DNA from: SAR202 cluster bacterium
GTDB lineage: Bacteria > Chloroflexota > Dehalococcoidia > Lucifugimonadales > UBA826
Assembly (NCBI GenBank): GCA_008373095.1
Contig: RQOP01000056.1
Coordinates: 1-37,100 of the forward strand
Length of the DNA: 37,100 nt
Direction: 5' to 3'
Shown here: in pieces, positions 1 through 9,131 of the stretch
How the letters are laid out: each line of letters begins with the position of its first letter
Numbering within the stretch: the first letter of the stretch is position 1
The notes under the pieces: generated by a model
What the model saw: the letters and a program-made list of their open reading frames with translations, nothing else
Told to the model about the DNA's origin: nothing
Database searches by the model: none
Program-made: the position numbers and the translations under genes

Positions 1-1
1 C

Positions 2-1438
2 GAAAGCTATTCTTACGCATATTCATTCTCCGACGAACTTTTGCAAGAATGGAATTGGTCGGAGCATTTTGCTTCCCAACCAGAAATACTCCGATATTTG
101 CAGCATGTGGCAGATAAATTTGACTTGCTGAAAGACATCCACTTTTCAAGCGAAGTCGCTATGGCAAGTTTTGATGAAAGCAGATCATGTTGGGTTATTA
201 AACTTGATAATGGATCAACTTTTACAAGCCGCCTATTCGTGACGGCTGTAGGTGTACTCTCTGAGCCCACATATCCAAACATCGAGGGCATTGATGTCTT
301 TCGTGGCGATTATTTCCACACTGCCCGATGGCCAAAGAGCCCAGTACAACTCGCAGGTAAAGATGTAGCAGTGGTAGGCACGGGGGCCAGTGGCGTGCAG
401 ACAATTCAAGAAATAGCTCCAGTGGTTAAAAATCTTACAGTTTTCCAGCGTAGACCTAATTGGTGTGCCCCACTAAATAATGGACCAATTAAACCGGATG
501 AGATGCAAAAGATTAAAGACGATTATGAAGATATGTTCATTCGTTGTTCTGAGAGTCAAGGCGGATTTATATGGACTATAGATCCTCGCAAACCTTTTGA
601 TGTTACTGAACAGGAAAGAATGGAATTTTGGGAAAACCTATATCGAAGCCGGGGAATGAGCATATACCAAGGGAATTTTAAAGATATATTGGTTGACGAG
701 AAAGCTAATAAAGCCATTTCTGAATTTGTGGCAGGTAAAATTCGAGAGAGAGTAGACGATCCGAAAATTGCTGAATTGTTAATACCAAAAGACCATGGTT
801 TTGGTACGCGGAGGGTTCCCTTAGAAACTGGATATTACGAAACATATAATCGCCCAAACGTAAATTTAGTTGATCTTAATAAGGCCCCAATAAAGAAAAT
901 TACAGATCAAGGAATTCTTACGAGTCAAAAAGAATACAAATTCGATTCAATAATTTACGCAACAGGGTTCGATGCAATTACAGGTTCTTTCGATCGTATA
1001 GATATACGTGGGTTAAGAGGGACTAAATTGAAAGAACAATGGGCCTTTAATTTGGAAACTTTTTTGTCTGTACAGGTTCTAAATTTCCCGAATTTTCTGA
1101 TGGTCATGGGACCACAGGGTTTAGGCGGGAATCATCCTCGAAATATTGAGTACAACGTGGAATGGATAACTAGCCTTATAGAACACATGAGATCCAACAA
1201 TTTAACCCGGATGGAGCCCAAATCAGAATCCGTTAATTATTGGTCCCAACATGTAAAAGAAAAAAGCGGAATGTCCTTAGTGAACAAGGTGGATTCATGG
1301 ATGACCGGGATAAATTCGAATGTTCCTAGCAAGAGCACTCGCATTGTAGGAGGTCGGTATGGCGGCAGCGTACAGTCATACAGGGGATTATGCGATAAAG
1401 TTGCGGCAGAAAATTACCAGGCTATGAGGTTTTCATAA
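2..1438 (+). CDS. Flavin-containing (Baeyer-Villiger-type) monooxygenase, 5'-truncated by window edge
   Basis: Frame stays open upstream of the listed TTG to base 2 (ESYSYAYSFSDELLQEWNWSEHFASQPEILRYL). BVMO fingerprint FxGxxxHxxxWP present as FRGDYFHTARWP, and Rossmann motif VVGTGASG. Confidence 0.93.
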   Translation, partial: ESYSYAYSFSDELLQEWNWSEHFASQPEILRYLQHVADKFDLLKDIHFSSEVAMASFDESRSCWVIKLDNGSTFTSRLFVTAVGVLSEPTYPNIEGIDVFRGDYFHTARWPKSPVQLAGKDVAVVGTGASGVQTIQEIAPVVKNLTVFQRRPNWCAPLNNGPIKPDEMQKIKDDYEDMFIRCSESQGGFIWTIDPRKPFDVTEQERMEFWENLYRSRGMSIYQGNFKDILVDEKANKAISEFVAGKIRERVDDPKIAELLIPKDHGFGTRRVPLETGYYETYNRPNVNLVDLNKAPIKKITDQGILTSQKEYKFDSIIYATGFDAITGSFDRIDIRGLRGTKLKEQWAFNLETFLSVQVLNFPNFLMVMGPQGLGGNHPRNIEYNVEWITSLIEHMRSNNLTRMEPKSESVNYWSQHVKEKSGMSLVNKVDSWMTGINSNVPSKSTRIVGGRYGGSVQSYRGLCDKVAAENYQAMRFS

Positions 1439-1460
1439 AGGATCTATTTTCTGTTGATTT

Positions 1461-2225
1461 TCATACACTTGCACCACCATCTACTACTAGATGCTCTCCT
1501 GTTATAAATGAGGCTTCATCGGAGGCCAAAAATAATGCAGCATAAGCAACCTCTTCTGGCTTTCCCACTCTTTTAAGAAAATTAGATTCAGCCGCATTTT
1601 TCAAAAAGTCATCTCGATCTGCTCTTTCAAATGCGATGTGCTTTTCAGTCGCGGCGGTATAGATAGAACCAGGGCAGACTGAATTTACCCTGATATTAAA
1701 TACTGAAAGATCCATTGCCAGGCAACGTGTTAGCTGTAACAAAGCACCTTTGGAAGCGTTATAAGGTATAAATGCACGACCGGCAACGAAACCACCTATT
1801 GAAGCCATATTTACGATACTTGGAGAAGGCGAGGTTTTTAGATATGGGAGAGCATGTTTCACAACATTGGAAGCCCCTATAACGTTCACCTTGAATACTT
1901 TTTCCCAGTCTGCGTCGCTGATGTCTTCAATTTCACCGAATATAAAAGTTGCGGCGTCGTTAACGACTATATCTATCCCGTCGATTAATGAAGCTGCCTC
2001 TGAGATGGAGTTTTGAACGGATATTTCAGATGATACATCGGTAGTTATTGCGTAACTTACTCCACCGGAGTTTTTGATTTCACGGACTGTTTCTTCAGAC
2101 CCTGCCTCGTCTATATCCGCGACGACAACAGAGGCTCCCTCTGATGCAAAAATTTTGCAGATGGACCTTCCTATACCAGATGCACCGCCGGTGACAATAG
2201 CCTTTTTAGATGCCAATCGATTCAT
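1461..2225 (-). CDS. Short-chain dehydrogenase/reductase (SDR)
   Basis: TGGASGIG cofactor motif, NDAA, YNASK catalytic motif, C-terminal FITGEHLVVDGG. Confidence 0.95.
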   Translation of the reverse strand: MNRLASKKAIVTGGASGIGRSICKIFASEGASVVVADIDEAGSEETVREIKNSGGVSYAITTDVSSEISVQNSISEAASLIDGIDIVVNDAATFIFGEIEDISDADWEKVFKVNVIGASNVVKHALPYLKTSPSPSIVNMASIGGFVAGRAFIPYNASKGALLQLTRCLAMDLSVFNIRVNSVCPGSIYTAATEKHIAFERADRDDFLKNAAESNFLKRVGKPEEVAYAALFLASDEASFITGEHLVVDGGASV

Positions 2226-2275
2226 TTGTTTTTGCTCCTATTTTTCAACATTCAGCCTTGCAGTAAATTTATATG

Positions 2276-2298
2276 GATCTGACGGGCTTGACCAGATC
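2276..2298. promoter_or_regulatory. Inverted repeat GATCTG-N11-CAGATC in divergent intergenic region
   Basis: Dyad read directly. It lies between the divergent SDR (1461-2225) and CoA-transferase (2345-3595), near a possible CTGACG-N17-GATAAT promoter (2279-2307). Confidence 0.3.
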
Positions 2299-2344
2299 AG
2301 CGATAATAGCGGTTATGACTAAAAATCTTGTGTAGAGGTTATCT

Positions 2345-3595
2345 ATGTCCGAACCGCAGAACTTATTAAGAAAAGGCGCCCTTGAAGGGGTAAGAGTAAT
2401 AGATTTTTCTTGGATCGTTGCTGGGCCACAATGTACCAGAATACTTGGAGATTTTGGCGCTGACGTAATTAAGGTGGAGAACGACGCTAACATGGATTAT
2501 ATTCGTGCTAGCAGACCAGTTGGTGGTTCTAGTTCACCTAACCGTAGCCCTTTGTTTACAACCCTTAACCGTAACAAGAGAAGTCTTACGCTAAATGTTA
2601 TGCATCCGCGAGGGATGGAGCTGCTAAAAGATCTTATAAAAAAATCAGATGTGATTGTGGAAAATTTCAGTTCCAGAGTCCTTGAGAAATGGGGATTGGG
2701 ATATGAAGAACAAAAGAAAATAAATCCAAAAATAATTTACTGCAGTATGTCAGGATTTGGCCATAGTGGCAGAGATCGCGATTTTGTCACCTGGGGTCCA
2801 ACGGCCCAGGCGATTTCTGGATTGACTTACATGTCGGGGTTGCCAGGGGAAGAATCGGCAGGATGGGGTTTTTCATATATGGATCATACAGGAGGGTTCT
2901 ACGGAACGATTGCCATAATGATGGCATTAATCCACCGAAATAAAACAGGCAAAGGCCAGCATCTTGATCTTTCTCAAGTGGAAAGTGGAATAGGTCTCAC
3001 GGGTACTGCCATTCTCGATTACACCGTAAACAATCGGCCTTTTCGAAGAGACGAAATGCCACCAGGAAATAGAGCTCCAGAGCGAGGTATAGCTCCCCAT
3101 AACACCTATCCCTGTAAGGGTGAGGATAGGTGGTGTGTTGTCGCTGTGTCTACAGAAGATGAATGGGATAGGTTTGTGAAAGCCACTGGAAATCCTTCTT
3201 GGGCCAGTGAGGAACGCTTTGCAACGATGCAATCTAGATTCGAAAATCAAGATGCCTTAGATGGACTTGTGGCTCAATGGACCATCAACTATAGCCCTCA
3301 CGAAGTATTTGAAATCCTTCAGGGTGCTGGAGTGCCTGCGGGTGCTGTTCAGACTCCGATGGAAAGAGTGGAAAAAGATCCTCAATTGAAACATAGAAAT
3401 TTCATTGCTGAGATTCCACATGAAGAACTTGGTACGGCCAGAGTGGAATCAATACCCATGAAAATGTCAGAAACACCTTGGAGTCTTGATAGGCCTCCTC
3501 CTTTGATTGGAGAACATTCAGCTGAAATATACACAGAGCTATTGGGTGTTAGTCCAGAGGAATTGGCCACTCTCTATGAGGAGGGAATCGCATGA
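2345..3595 (+). CDS. Class III CoA-transferase (CaiB/BaiF family)
   Basis: N-terminal LEGVRVIDFSWIVAGPQCTRILGDFGADVIKVEN, NRNKRSLTLNV, DVIVENF; candidate catalytic Asp in FSYMDHTGG. Confidence 0.95.
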   Translation: MSEPQNLLRKGALEGVRVIDFSWIVAGPQCTRILGDFGADVIKVENDANMDYIRASRPVGGSSSPNRSPLFTTLNRNKRSLTLNVMHPRGMELLKDLIKKSDVIVENFSSRVLEKWGLGYEEQKKINPKIIYCSMSGFGHSGRDRDFVTWGPTAQAISGLTYMSGLPGEESAGWGFSYMDHTGGFYGTIAIMMALIHRNKTGKGQHLDLSQVESGIGLTGTAILDYTVNNRPFRRDEMPPGNRAPERGIAPHNTYPCKGEDRWCVVAVSTEDEWDRFVKATGNPSWASEERFATMQSRFENQDALDGLVAQWTINYSPHEVFEILQGAGVPAGAVQTPMERVEKDPQLKHRNFIAEIPHEELGTARVESIPMKMSETPWSLDRPPPLIGEHSAEIYTELLGVSPEELATLYEEGIA

Positions 3596-4905
3596 TTGAA
3601 CAGTCTGAACAATCACCCCCAGATAGAGTTGGCGGGGCTCTTGAAGGTATAACCGTTATTGAAATGTGTGGAGCAAGGGGTCACTTCATGGGCAAACTCA
3701 TGGGTGACATGGGAGCGAGAGTTATAAAAATAGAACCTCTGGGAGGATCTATCGAACGTCAGATAGGCCCATTTATGCATGACGAACCGCATCCCGATCG
3801 CAGTTTGTTTTTCTGGGCCCATAACACTTCAAAAGAAAGTCTAGAAATAAATATTGAAACACCGGAAGGTCAGGCAGTTATTAAGCATCTGGTTGAAAAC
3901 GCAGATGTATTACTGGAAGATTTTGAACCTGGATACCTCCCCTCATTGGGCTTGGGTTATGAAGAATTGTCGGCAGGGAATGAACAATTAATCATGACTT
4001 CACTGACGGCATTTGGACAGGATGGACCTTATCGTGACTACAAGTCTACTGACTTGGTGGCATTGGCTATGGGTGGAATAATGCATTCCTGTGGTTATGA
4101 TGATTTGCCAGGTAGCCCACCAATTAGGCCCAGCGGAGATCATGGCAATAAGATCGCTTCCCACTACGGTTTAATGGGAACTCTAGCTGCCTTATTCAAT
4201 AGACATTTTTCAGGAAAGGGCCAATATATAGATGCATCCGCTCATGAAGCATGTAATTCAACGAGTGAACATGCTCTTCCTACCTATCTTTATGAAGGTG
4301 AAAATGTTTTCAGGCAGACCGGTAGGCATCACTCCACTACCCCTACTCCAAAAACACTATGTAAAACGTCAGATGGAAAATATCTGATAGTGTTTCAACT
4401 ATTCAATAATTTGCATTCCTGGCTGTCTTTAGTAGGTTGGATGGCAGAAGCAGGTATGGCTGAAGATTTACAGGAAGAAAAGTATAAAGACATGGCTCGA
4501 GGCGGCAGTAGGGGTATGCGGGCAGCTACCGATACTACCGATGCTGACCACGCCTTTGAAGTCGTTCGGAGGTTTATTGCATCCCAGACATCGGAAGATA
4601 TCTATAGAGGTGCTCAAAACTTGAAATTTCCATGGGGGCAAGTCAGGTCACCGGAGGAGAATTTGGAGGATCCACATTTCGCTGAGGATCGAGGAATGTT
4701 TGCAGATATACCTCATCCAGAGATAGGTGAAGGGGTTAGCATCAAATACGTTGGGAGACCTTACCGATTCACAGAGTCGCCCTGGGAAGCTTTCAGGGCT
4801 CCACTGGTAGGAGAGCATACAAGTTCAATACTCTCAAATACTATTGGATATTCAGAATCGGAACTAAAGTCTTTGCAGAATAAAGGGGTCATTTCCCTTC
4901 AATAG
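3592..4905 (+). CDS. Class III CoA-transferase (CaiB/BaiF family), second copy
   Basis: ATG overlaps the previous stop (ATGA). LEGITVIEMCGARGHFMGKLMGDMGARVIKIEP, DVLLEDFEPG; candidate catalytic Asp in RPSGDHG. Confidence 0.93.
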   Translation: MIEQSEQSPPDRVGGALEGITVIEMCGARGHFMGKLMGDMGARVIKIEPLGGSIERQIGPFMHDEPHPDRSLFFWAHNTSKESLEINIETPEGQAVIKHLVENADVLLEDFEPGYLPSLGLGYEELSAGNEQLIMTSLTAFGQDGPYRDYKSTDLVALAMGGIMHSCGYDDLPGSPPIRPSGDHGNKIASHYGLMGTLAALFNRHFSGKGQYIDASAHEACNSTSEHALPTYLYEGENVFRQTGRHHSTTPTPKTLCKTSDGKYLIVFQLFNNLHSWLSLVGWMAEAGMAEDLQEEKYKDMARGGSRGMRAATDTTDADHAFEVVRRFIASQTSEDIYRGAQNLKFPWGQVRSPEENLEDPHFAEDRGMFADIPHPEIGEGVSIKYVGRPYRFTESPWEAFRAPLVGEHTSSILSNTIGYSESELKSLQNKGVISLQ

Positions 4906-4984
4906 ACCCAAAACAAAAACTAGGTTATCTATTCCTCGATGGTGTTAATATGTCGCCAAAGGGAAAGTGAAAAGGAGATTTTAA

Positions 4985-5392
4985 GTGAAACAAGGGGTAA
5001 TTCCGGATGACTTCACTGCGCCATTCTGGTCAGCAGCGAATGAATCTAAATTGGTTATTCAAAATTGTTCCAAATGTGATCGTCTTCAGCATCCTCCAGC
5101 ACAAGACTGTGGACAATGTAAATCGGGAGACGATCTTGGATGGAAGGAAATGAGCGGTACAGGTCGTATATACAACTACGGAGTTGTACATGATTGTCCA
5201 ATAAGACTTCTTCAAGATGATCAGCCGTTTAATGTGGCCGTGATTATGCTTGATGATGATCCTGGTATTCAAATGTATTCCCATTTGCCAGGTACGGCTG
5301 TAGATGACGTTCCCGTGGGGGCGCCGGTCGAGCTGGTGTTTGAAGAGAGCGCCAATGGGCAAAAGATACCGGAATGGAAGGTAGTTAATTAA
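4985..5392 (+). CDS. Zn-ribbon/OB-fold acyl-CoA-associated protein (DUF35 family)
   Basis: CSKCDRLQHPPAQDCGQC zinc ribbon followed by GTGRIYNYGVVH OB-fold motif. GTG start after AAAAGGAG. Directly precedes a thiolase-like gene. Confidence 0.9.
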   Translation: MKQGVIPDDFTAPFWSAANESKLVIQNCSKCDRLQHPPAQDCGQCKSGDDLGWKEMSGTGRIYNYGVVHDCPIRLLQDDQPFNVAVIMLDDDPGIQMYSHLPGTAVDDVPVGAPVELVFEESANGQKIPEWKVVN

Positions 5393-5440
5393 GAATTATT
5401 ATTGTAGGCATTGTTCGCCTACCAAAAGGGGATAAATAAC

Positions 5441-6763
5441 ATGGCAACAGGATACGCTCCGTCTTCAATGTATAGAAGCCGCGAAGGTATGGGTATATGG
5501 GAGCATAGAGGTAAAGTGGCTGCCGTCGGGGTAGGACATTCACCTACCGAGCGTAGGTGGGACGAAAAGCCAGAGACATCGGTAGGGGCATGGAGCATCA
5601 TGGCACTAAGAAATGCTATCGCCGACGCAGGGGTATCACCAGATCAGGTTGATGGCATCGTTATTGTGCCTGAGACAACCACGGGTGCTTTTTGGCCCGA
5701 AGATAAACCATTACCACAAGATGTTATCAATGCGTTTGTGCAAACTGATGACCCTTTAGATGGAATAGCCAAATTGAGCGTTGAATGGCTTCTCAAAAAT
5801 ATGCCAGAACTAACTAACATTAAATACTCAGTTTATGCGCCAGTTTGTATGTCAAATGCTTTGAACGTTGCAGCTCAAGTTGTTGGTGATGGTTTGGCTC
5901 ATACAGTTCTTGTATTGAAGGCATGGCATAACCTCCAAGGTCGTTACTATCAAGGTGGTCAAAATGCACAGGACGCGATTGGGGGCACAAGTGCCATTCG
6001 TAGTCTTTGGGGCGCACCAGCTTGCTATGGAACAGCTTTACAGTTTGCCGAATATTGTCGGAAATACGGTAAAGATCATGACATGATGACTCCGTTCATC
6101 ATCAATTCCCGCCGGAATGGGCTGATGTTTCCTGAAGGCTATTGGGCTCAGCATAGACCTGAAGAGTTAACGCCTGAGGATTATCAACTGGCAAGGTGGA
6201 TAGCAAAACCAGCGAATCTTTTTGATAATGACATTCCAATTATGTGTGCTGCCTCGTATCTGTTTACAACAGCAGAGAGAGCTAAAGACATGAAGCAAAA
6301 ACCGGTTTATGTTCTCAATCATGCAGACAGTGATGCGGTTCCAAGGGGACTTACACCCACGTTGGATGAGGTGGAAGCAGAGTGTGCCCTCACAGGACGG
6401 AAAATATATGAAGGGGCGGGAATAACTGCAGCCGATTTATCATTCGAAAACATGTACGACGGGTTCACCCAGTTTCACCAGTTTCACATTGAAGGTCTGG
6501 GATATAGGGGAATAGGCTTTGGAGATGCGTTGGATTTTTACCAGACTGACATAAGTATTGAAGGTCCGAACCCAGTATCTCCTAGTGGAGGAAACATAGG
6601 TAGTGGTAGAAGTAGGTTCTGGATGCACACGGATTCTATCCAGCAGTTGCAGGGTAGGGCTGGAGGCAGGCAAATTACTGGGGTAAATGCTGAGATTGGT
6701 GTTTCAGGAGGCCCAATGCCTCTTGGCGGAAATTATACGGTTTGGAGTGCAACGCCAGACTAA
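5441..6763 (+). CDS. Thiolase-fold / lipid-transfer-type protein (possible Ltp2-like aldolase)
   Basis: KVAAVGVGHSPTER...ALRNAIADAGVSPDQVDGIVI N-terminus; C-terminal YDGFT and QLQGRAGGRQITGVNAEIGVSGG. ATG 5441 preferred over TTG 5411 because of AAAGGGGA upstream. Confidence 0.88.
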   Translation: MATGYAPSSMYRSREGMGIWEHRGKVAAVGVGHSPTERRWDEKPETSVGAWSIMALRNAIADAGVSPDQVDGIVIVPETTTGAFWPEDKPLPQDVINAFVQTDDPLDGIAKLSVEWLLKNMPELTNIKYSVYAPVCMSNALNVAAQVVGDGLAHTVLVLKAWHNLQGRYYQGGQNAQDAIGGTSAIRSLWGAPACYGTALQFAEYCRKYGKDHDMMTPFIINSRRNGLMFPEGYWAQHRPEELTPEDYQLARWIAKPANLFDNDIPIMCAASYLFTTAERAKDMKQKPVYVLNHADSDAVPRGLTPTLDEVEAECALTGRKIYEGAGITAADLSFENMYDGFTQFHQFHIEGLGYRGIGFGDALDFYQTDISIEGPNPVSPSGGNIGSGRSRFWMHTDSIQQLQGRAGGRQITGVNAEIGVSGGPMPLGGNYTVWSATPD

Positions 6764-6795
6764 AACACATAATTTTAATAAAGTGAAAGAATAAA

Positions 6796-7140
6796 TTGGC
6801 GATACTAATTAGTTTTGATATAGACGGCACTATGGAAATAGGAGACCCTCCCGGCCCCGTAACCTTGGAGATGGTGAAAACCGCTCGAGCTAGGGGGATA
6901 ATAACAGGGAGTTGTTCAGATAGACCTATGAGTGCCCAAAGGGCGCTTTGGGAAGAATACGGTGTCGAATATGATTTTGTTTGTTACAAGCACCTTCTAT
7001 CTGATCTCAAAACCCGATTTGAAGCTGAAGAGTACTATCATGTTGGTGATCGAGACGACCTAGATCGGAAGTATGCGATTCAAGCAGGGTTTGGTTTTTT
7101 CTGGCCTGACGAGGCAGCCGAAAATCCTTTGCTTCTTTAA
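6796..7140 (+). CDS. Small HAD-superfamily hydrolase-like protein
   Basis: FDIDGT motif I and HVGDRDDLD late acidic motif. 114 aa with no room for a cap domain. TTG start. Confidence 0.7.
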   Translation: MAILISFDIDGTMEIGDPPGPVTLEMVKTARARGIITGSCSDRPMSAQRALWEEYGVEYDFVCYKHLLSDLKTRFEAEEYYHVGDRDDLDRKYAIQAGFGFFWPDEAAENPLLL

Positions 7141-7173
7141 AATGACCTCGGATTTTCCCACAACTTAATTGTT

Positions 7174-7185
7174 TATTCGCGAATA
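7174..7185. promoter_or_regulatory. Perfect 12-bp palindrome TATTCGCGAATA upstream of oxc
   Basis: Read directly in the 68-bp gap before the oxc ATG at 7209. Confidence 0.25.
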
Positions 7186-7208
7186 CAACGACTGATAAGG
7201 AGATCCAC

Positions 7209-8942
7209 ATGGCTGATTCAGCTGGTGAGGAATTTGCTGATCCTGATAATCTAACCGATGGCTTTAACCTAGTTATTGATGCCCTTAAACTAAATGACAT
7301 CAATACCATTTACAACGTGCCCGGTATTCCCATAACAGATCTTGGCCGTATGATGCAGGCTTCCGGAATGAGGATACTTTCGTTTAGGCATGAGCAGAAC
7401 GCGGGATATGCCGCTGCCGCATCAGGATTTCTTACGAAAAAGCCGGGTATATGTTTAACAGTGTCAGCCCCTGGCTTTTTAAATGGCCTGACCGCTTTAG
7501 CTCACGCTACGACAAATTGTTTCCCAATGATTCTGATTAGTGGTTCTTCCGAGAGAGAAATAGTCGATCTGCAACAAGGGGACTATGAAGAAATGGACCA
7601 GCTTGCGGTGGCGAAACCACTATGCAAAGCTGCCTACAGGGTCCTCAACGTCGAGGATATTGGAATCGGAATTGCTAGGGCGATACGCGCTGCTGTCTCG
7701 GGGCGGCCTGGAGGTGTCTATTTGGATTTGCCTGGCAAACTTTTTACTCAGGTTATTGACATGAGTGAAGGTGAAAAATCCCTAGTAAAAGTAATTGATG
7801 CGGCACCAAGTCAGCTTCCCTCATCTCAGTCAGTTGAAAGAGCGTTAAATTTACTCAAAGACGCCGAGAGACCACTCATTATTTTGGGGAAAGGAGCAGC
7901 TTATTCACAGGCAGATGATGATATTCGGAAGCTGGTGGAAAAAAGTGGGATCCCTTACCTTCCAATGAGTATGGCAAAGGGACTTTTACCAGATAATCAT
8001 TCTCAGTCTGCTTCAGCTGCTAGATCCTTGGTCCTCAAAGAATCAGATGTAGTCATGGTTATAGGAGCCAGGATAAATTGGCTTCTGTCGCACGGCAAAG
8101 GAAGAACATGGGGGAATCAAACCAAGAAATTTATCCAGGTAGATATAGAACCAAAAGAAATGGACAGTAACGTTGAAATTGCGGCGCCAGTAGTAGGTGA
8201 TATAGGTTCCTGTGTTAAATCACTTCTTGACGGTATGGGAGAAGAGTGGCCCAAACCTCCGTCTGAATGGACGGAAGAAGTAAAAGACAAAGTTGAAACT
8301 AATGTTGCCAGAATGTCTCCAAGACTTGAAAACGACAATAGTCCGATGGATTTCCATGGAGCACTTGGTGCTTTGAAAAAAATTATTAAAGAACGACCAG
8401 ATTCTGTACTTGTTAATGAGGGTGCGAACACTCTTGATTTCGCAAGGACAGTAATTGATATGTACAAACCTAGGAAACGACTGGATGTAGGCACCTGGGG
8501 TGTAATGGGAATCGGAATGGGTTCTGCAATTGCCGCAGCGGTTGAAACAGGGCAGCCAGTACTTGCTATAGAAGGTGATAGTGCCTTTGGTTTCTCCGGC
8601 ATGGAGATTGAGACAATCTGCCGCTACAACTTGCCCGTGTGCGTGGTGGTGTTCAATAACAGTGGTATATATCGCGGGTTGGATACTAACCCTACGGGGG
8701 GAGCTGATGCTGCAACAACCGTATTTGTCAAAGACTCAAGGTATGACAAAATGATAGAGGCATTTGGTGGGGTTGGGGTAAGTGTAACATCACCAGATGA
8801 ACTGACGGATGCTGTAAATGAAGCTATGGATTCCGGGAAACCTACATTAATTAATGCTGTTATCGATAGTAGCGCCGGGACAGAAAGTGGCCGAATCGGA
8901 AATTTGAATCCCAAAAGTGTGGTAGCAGCAAAAAAAGAATAG
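7209..8942 (+). CDS. oxc: Oxalyl-CoA decarboxylase (ThDP-dependent)
   Basis: Near-diagnostic family strings: [140 protein letters not shown]. Confidence 0.94.
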   Translation: MADSAGEEFADPDNLTDGFNLVIDALKLNDINTIYNVPGIPITDLGRMMQASGMRILSFRHEQNAGYAAAASGFLTKKPGICLTVSAPGFLNGLTALAHATTNCFPMILISGSSEREIVDLQQGDYEEMDQLAVAKPLCKAAYRVLNVEDIGIGIARAIRAAVSGRPGGVYLDLPGKLFTQVIDMSEGEKSLVKVIDAAPSQLPSSQSVERALNLLKDAERPLIILGKGAAYSQADDDIRKLVEKSGIPYLPMSMAKGLLPDNHSQSASAARSLVLKESDVVMVIGARINWLLSHGKGRTWGNQTKKFIQVDIEPKEMDSNVEIAAPVVGDIGSCVKSLLDGMGEEWPKPPSEWTEEVKDKVETNVARMSPRLENDNSPMDFHGALGALKKIIKERPDSVLVNEGANTLDFARTVIDMYKPRKRLDVGTWGVMGIGMGSAIAAAVETGQPVLAIEGDSAFGFSGMEIETICRYNLPVCVVVFNNSGIYRGLDTNPTGGADAATTVFVKDSRYDKMIEAFGGVGVSVTSPDELTDAVNEAMDSGKPTLINAVIDSSAGTESGRIGNLNPKSVVAAKKE

Positions 8943-9131
8943 GCCGTCAATCGGTACGTAGTTGAAGACAATTGTATTTGAATTGATCTGCTATTTGACA
9001 ATCTCGGTTGCCGCGGTGATTTTTCCGATAGTTAGGTACGTTTTTCACTTGAACTTTCAAACGACTTCCAGATACTTTATAGCAACATAAGAAGTTGTTT
9101 GATTTAAAAAGCATTAAAAGAAAAATTATTA

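Noticed and set aside
8117-8602. 161-aa antisense ORF on - strand
   Set aside because: Lies entirely within oxc, which has strong family-level support; low-complexity Ser/Ile-rich shadow ORF without motifs.
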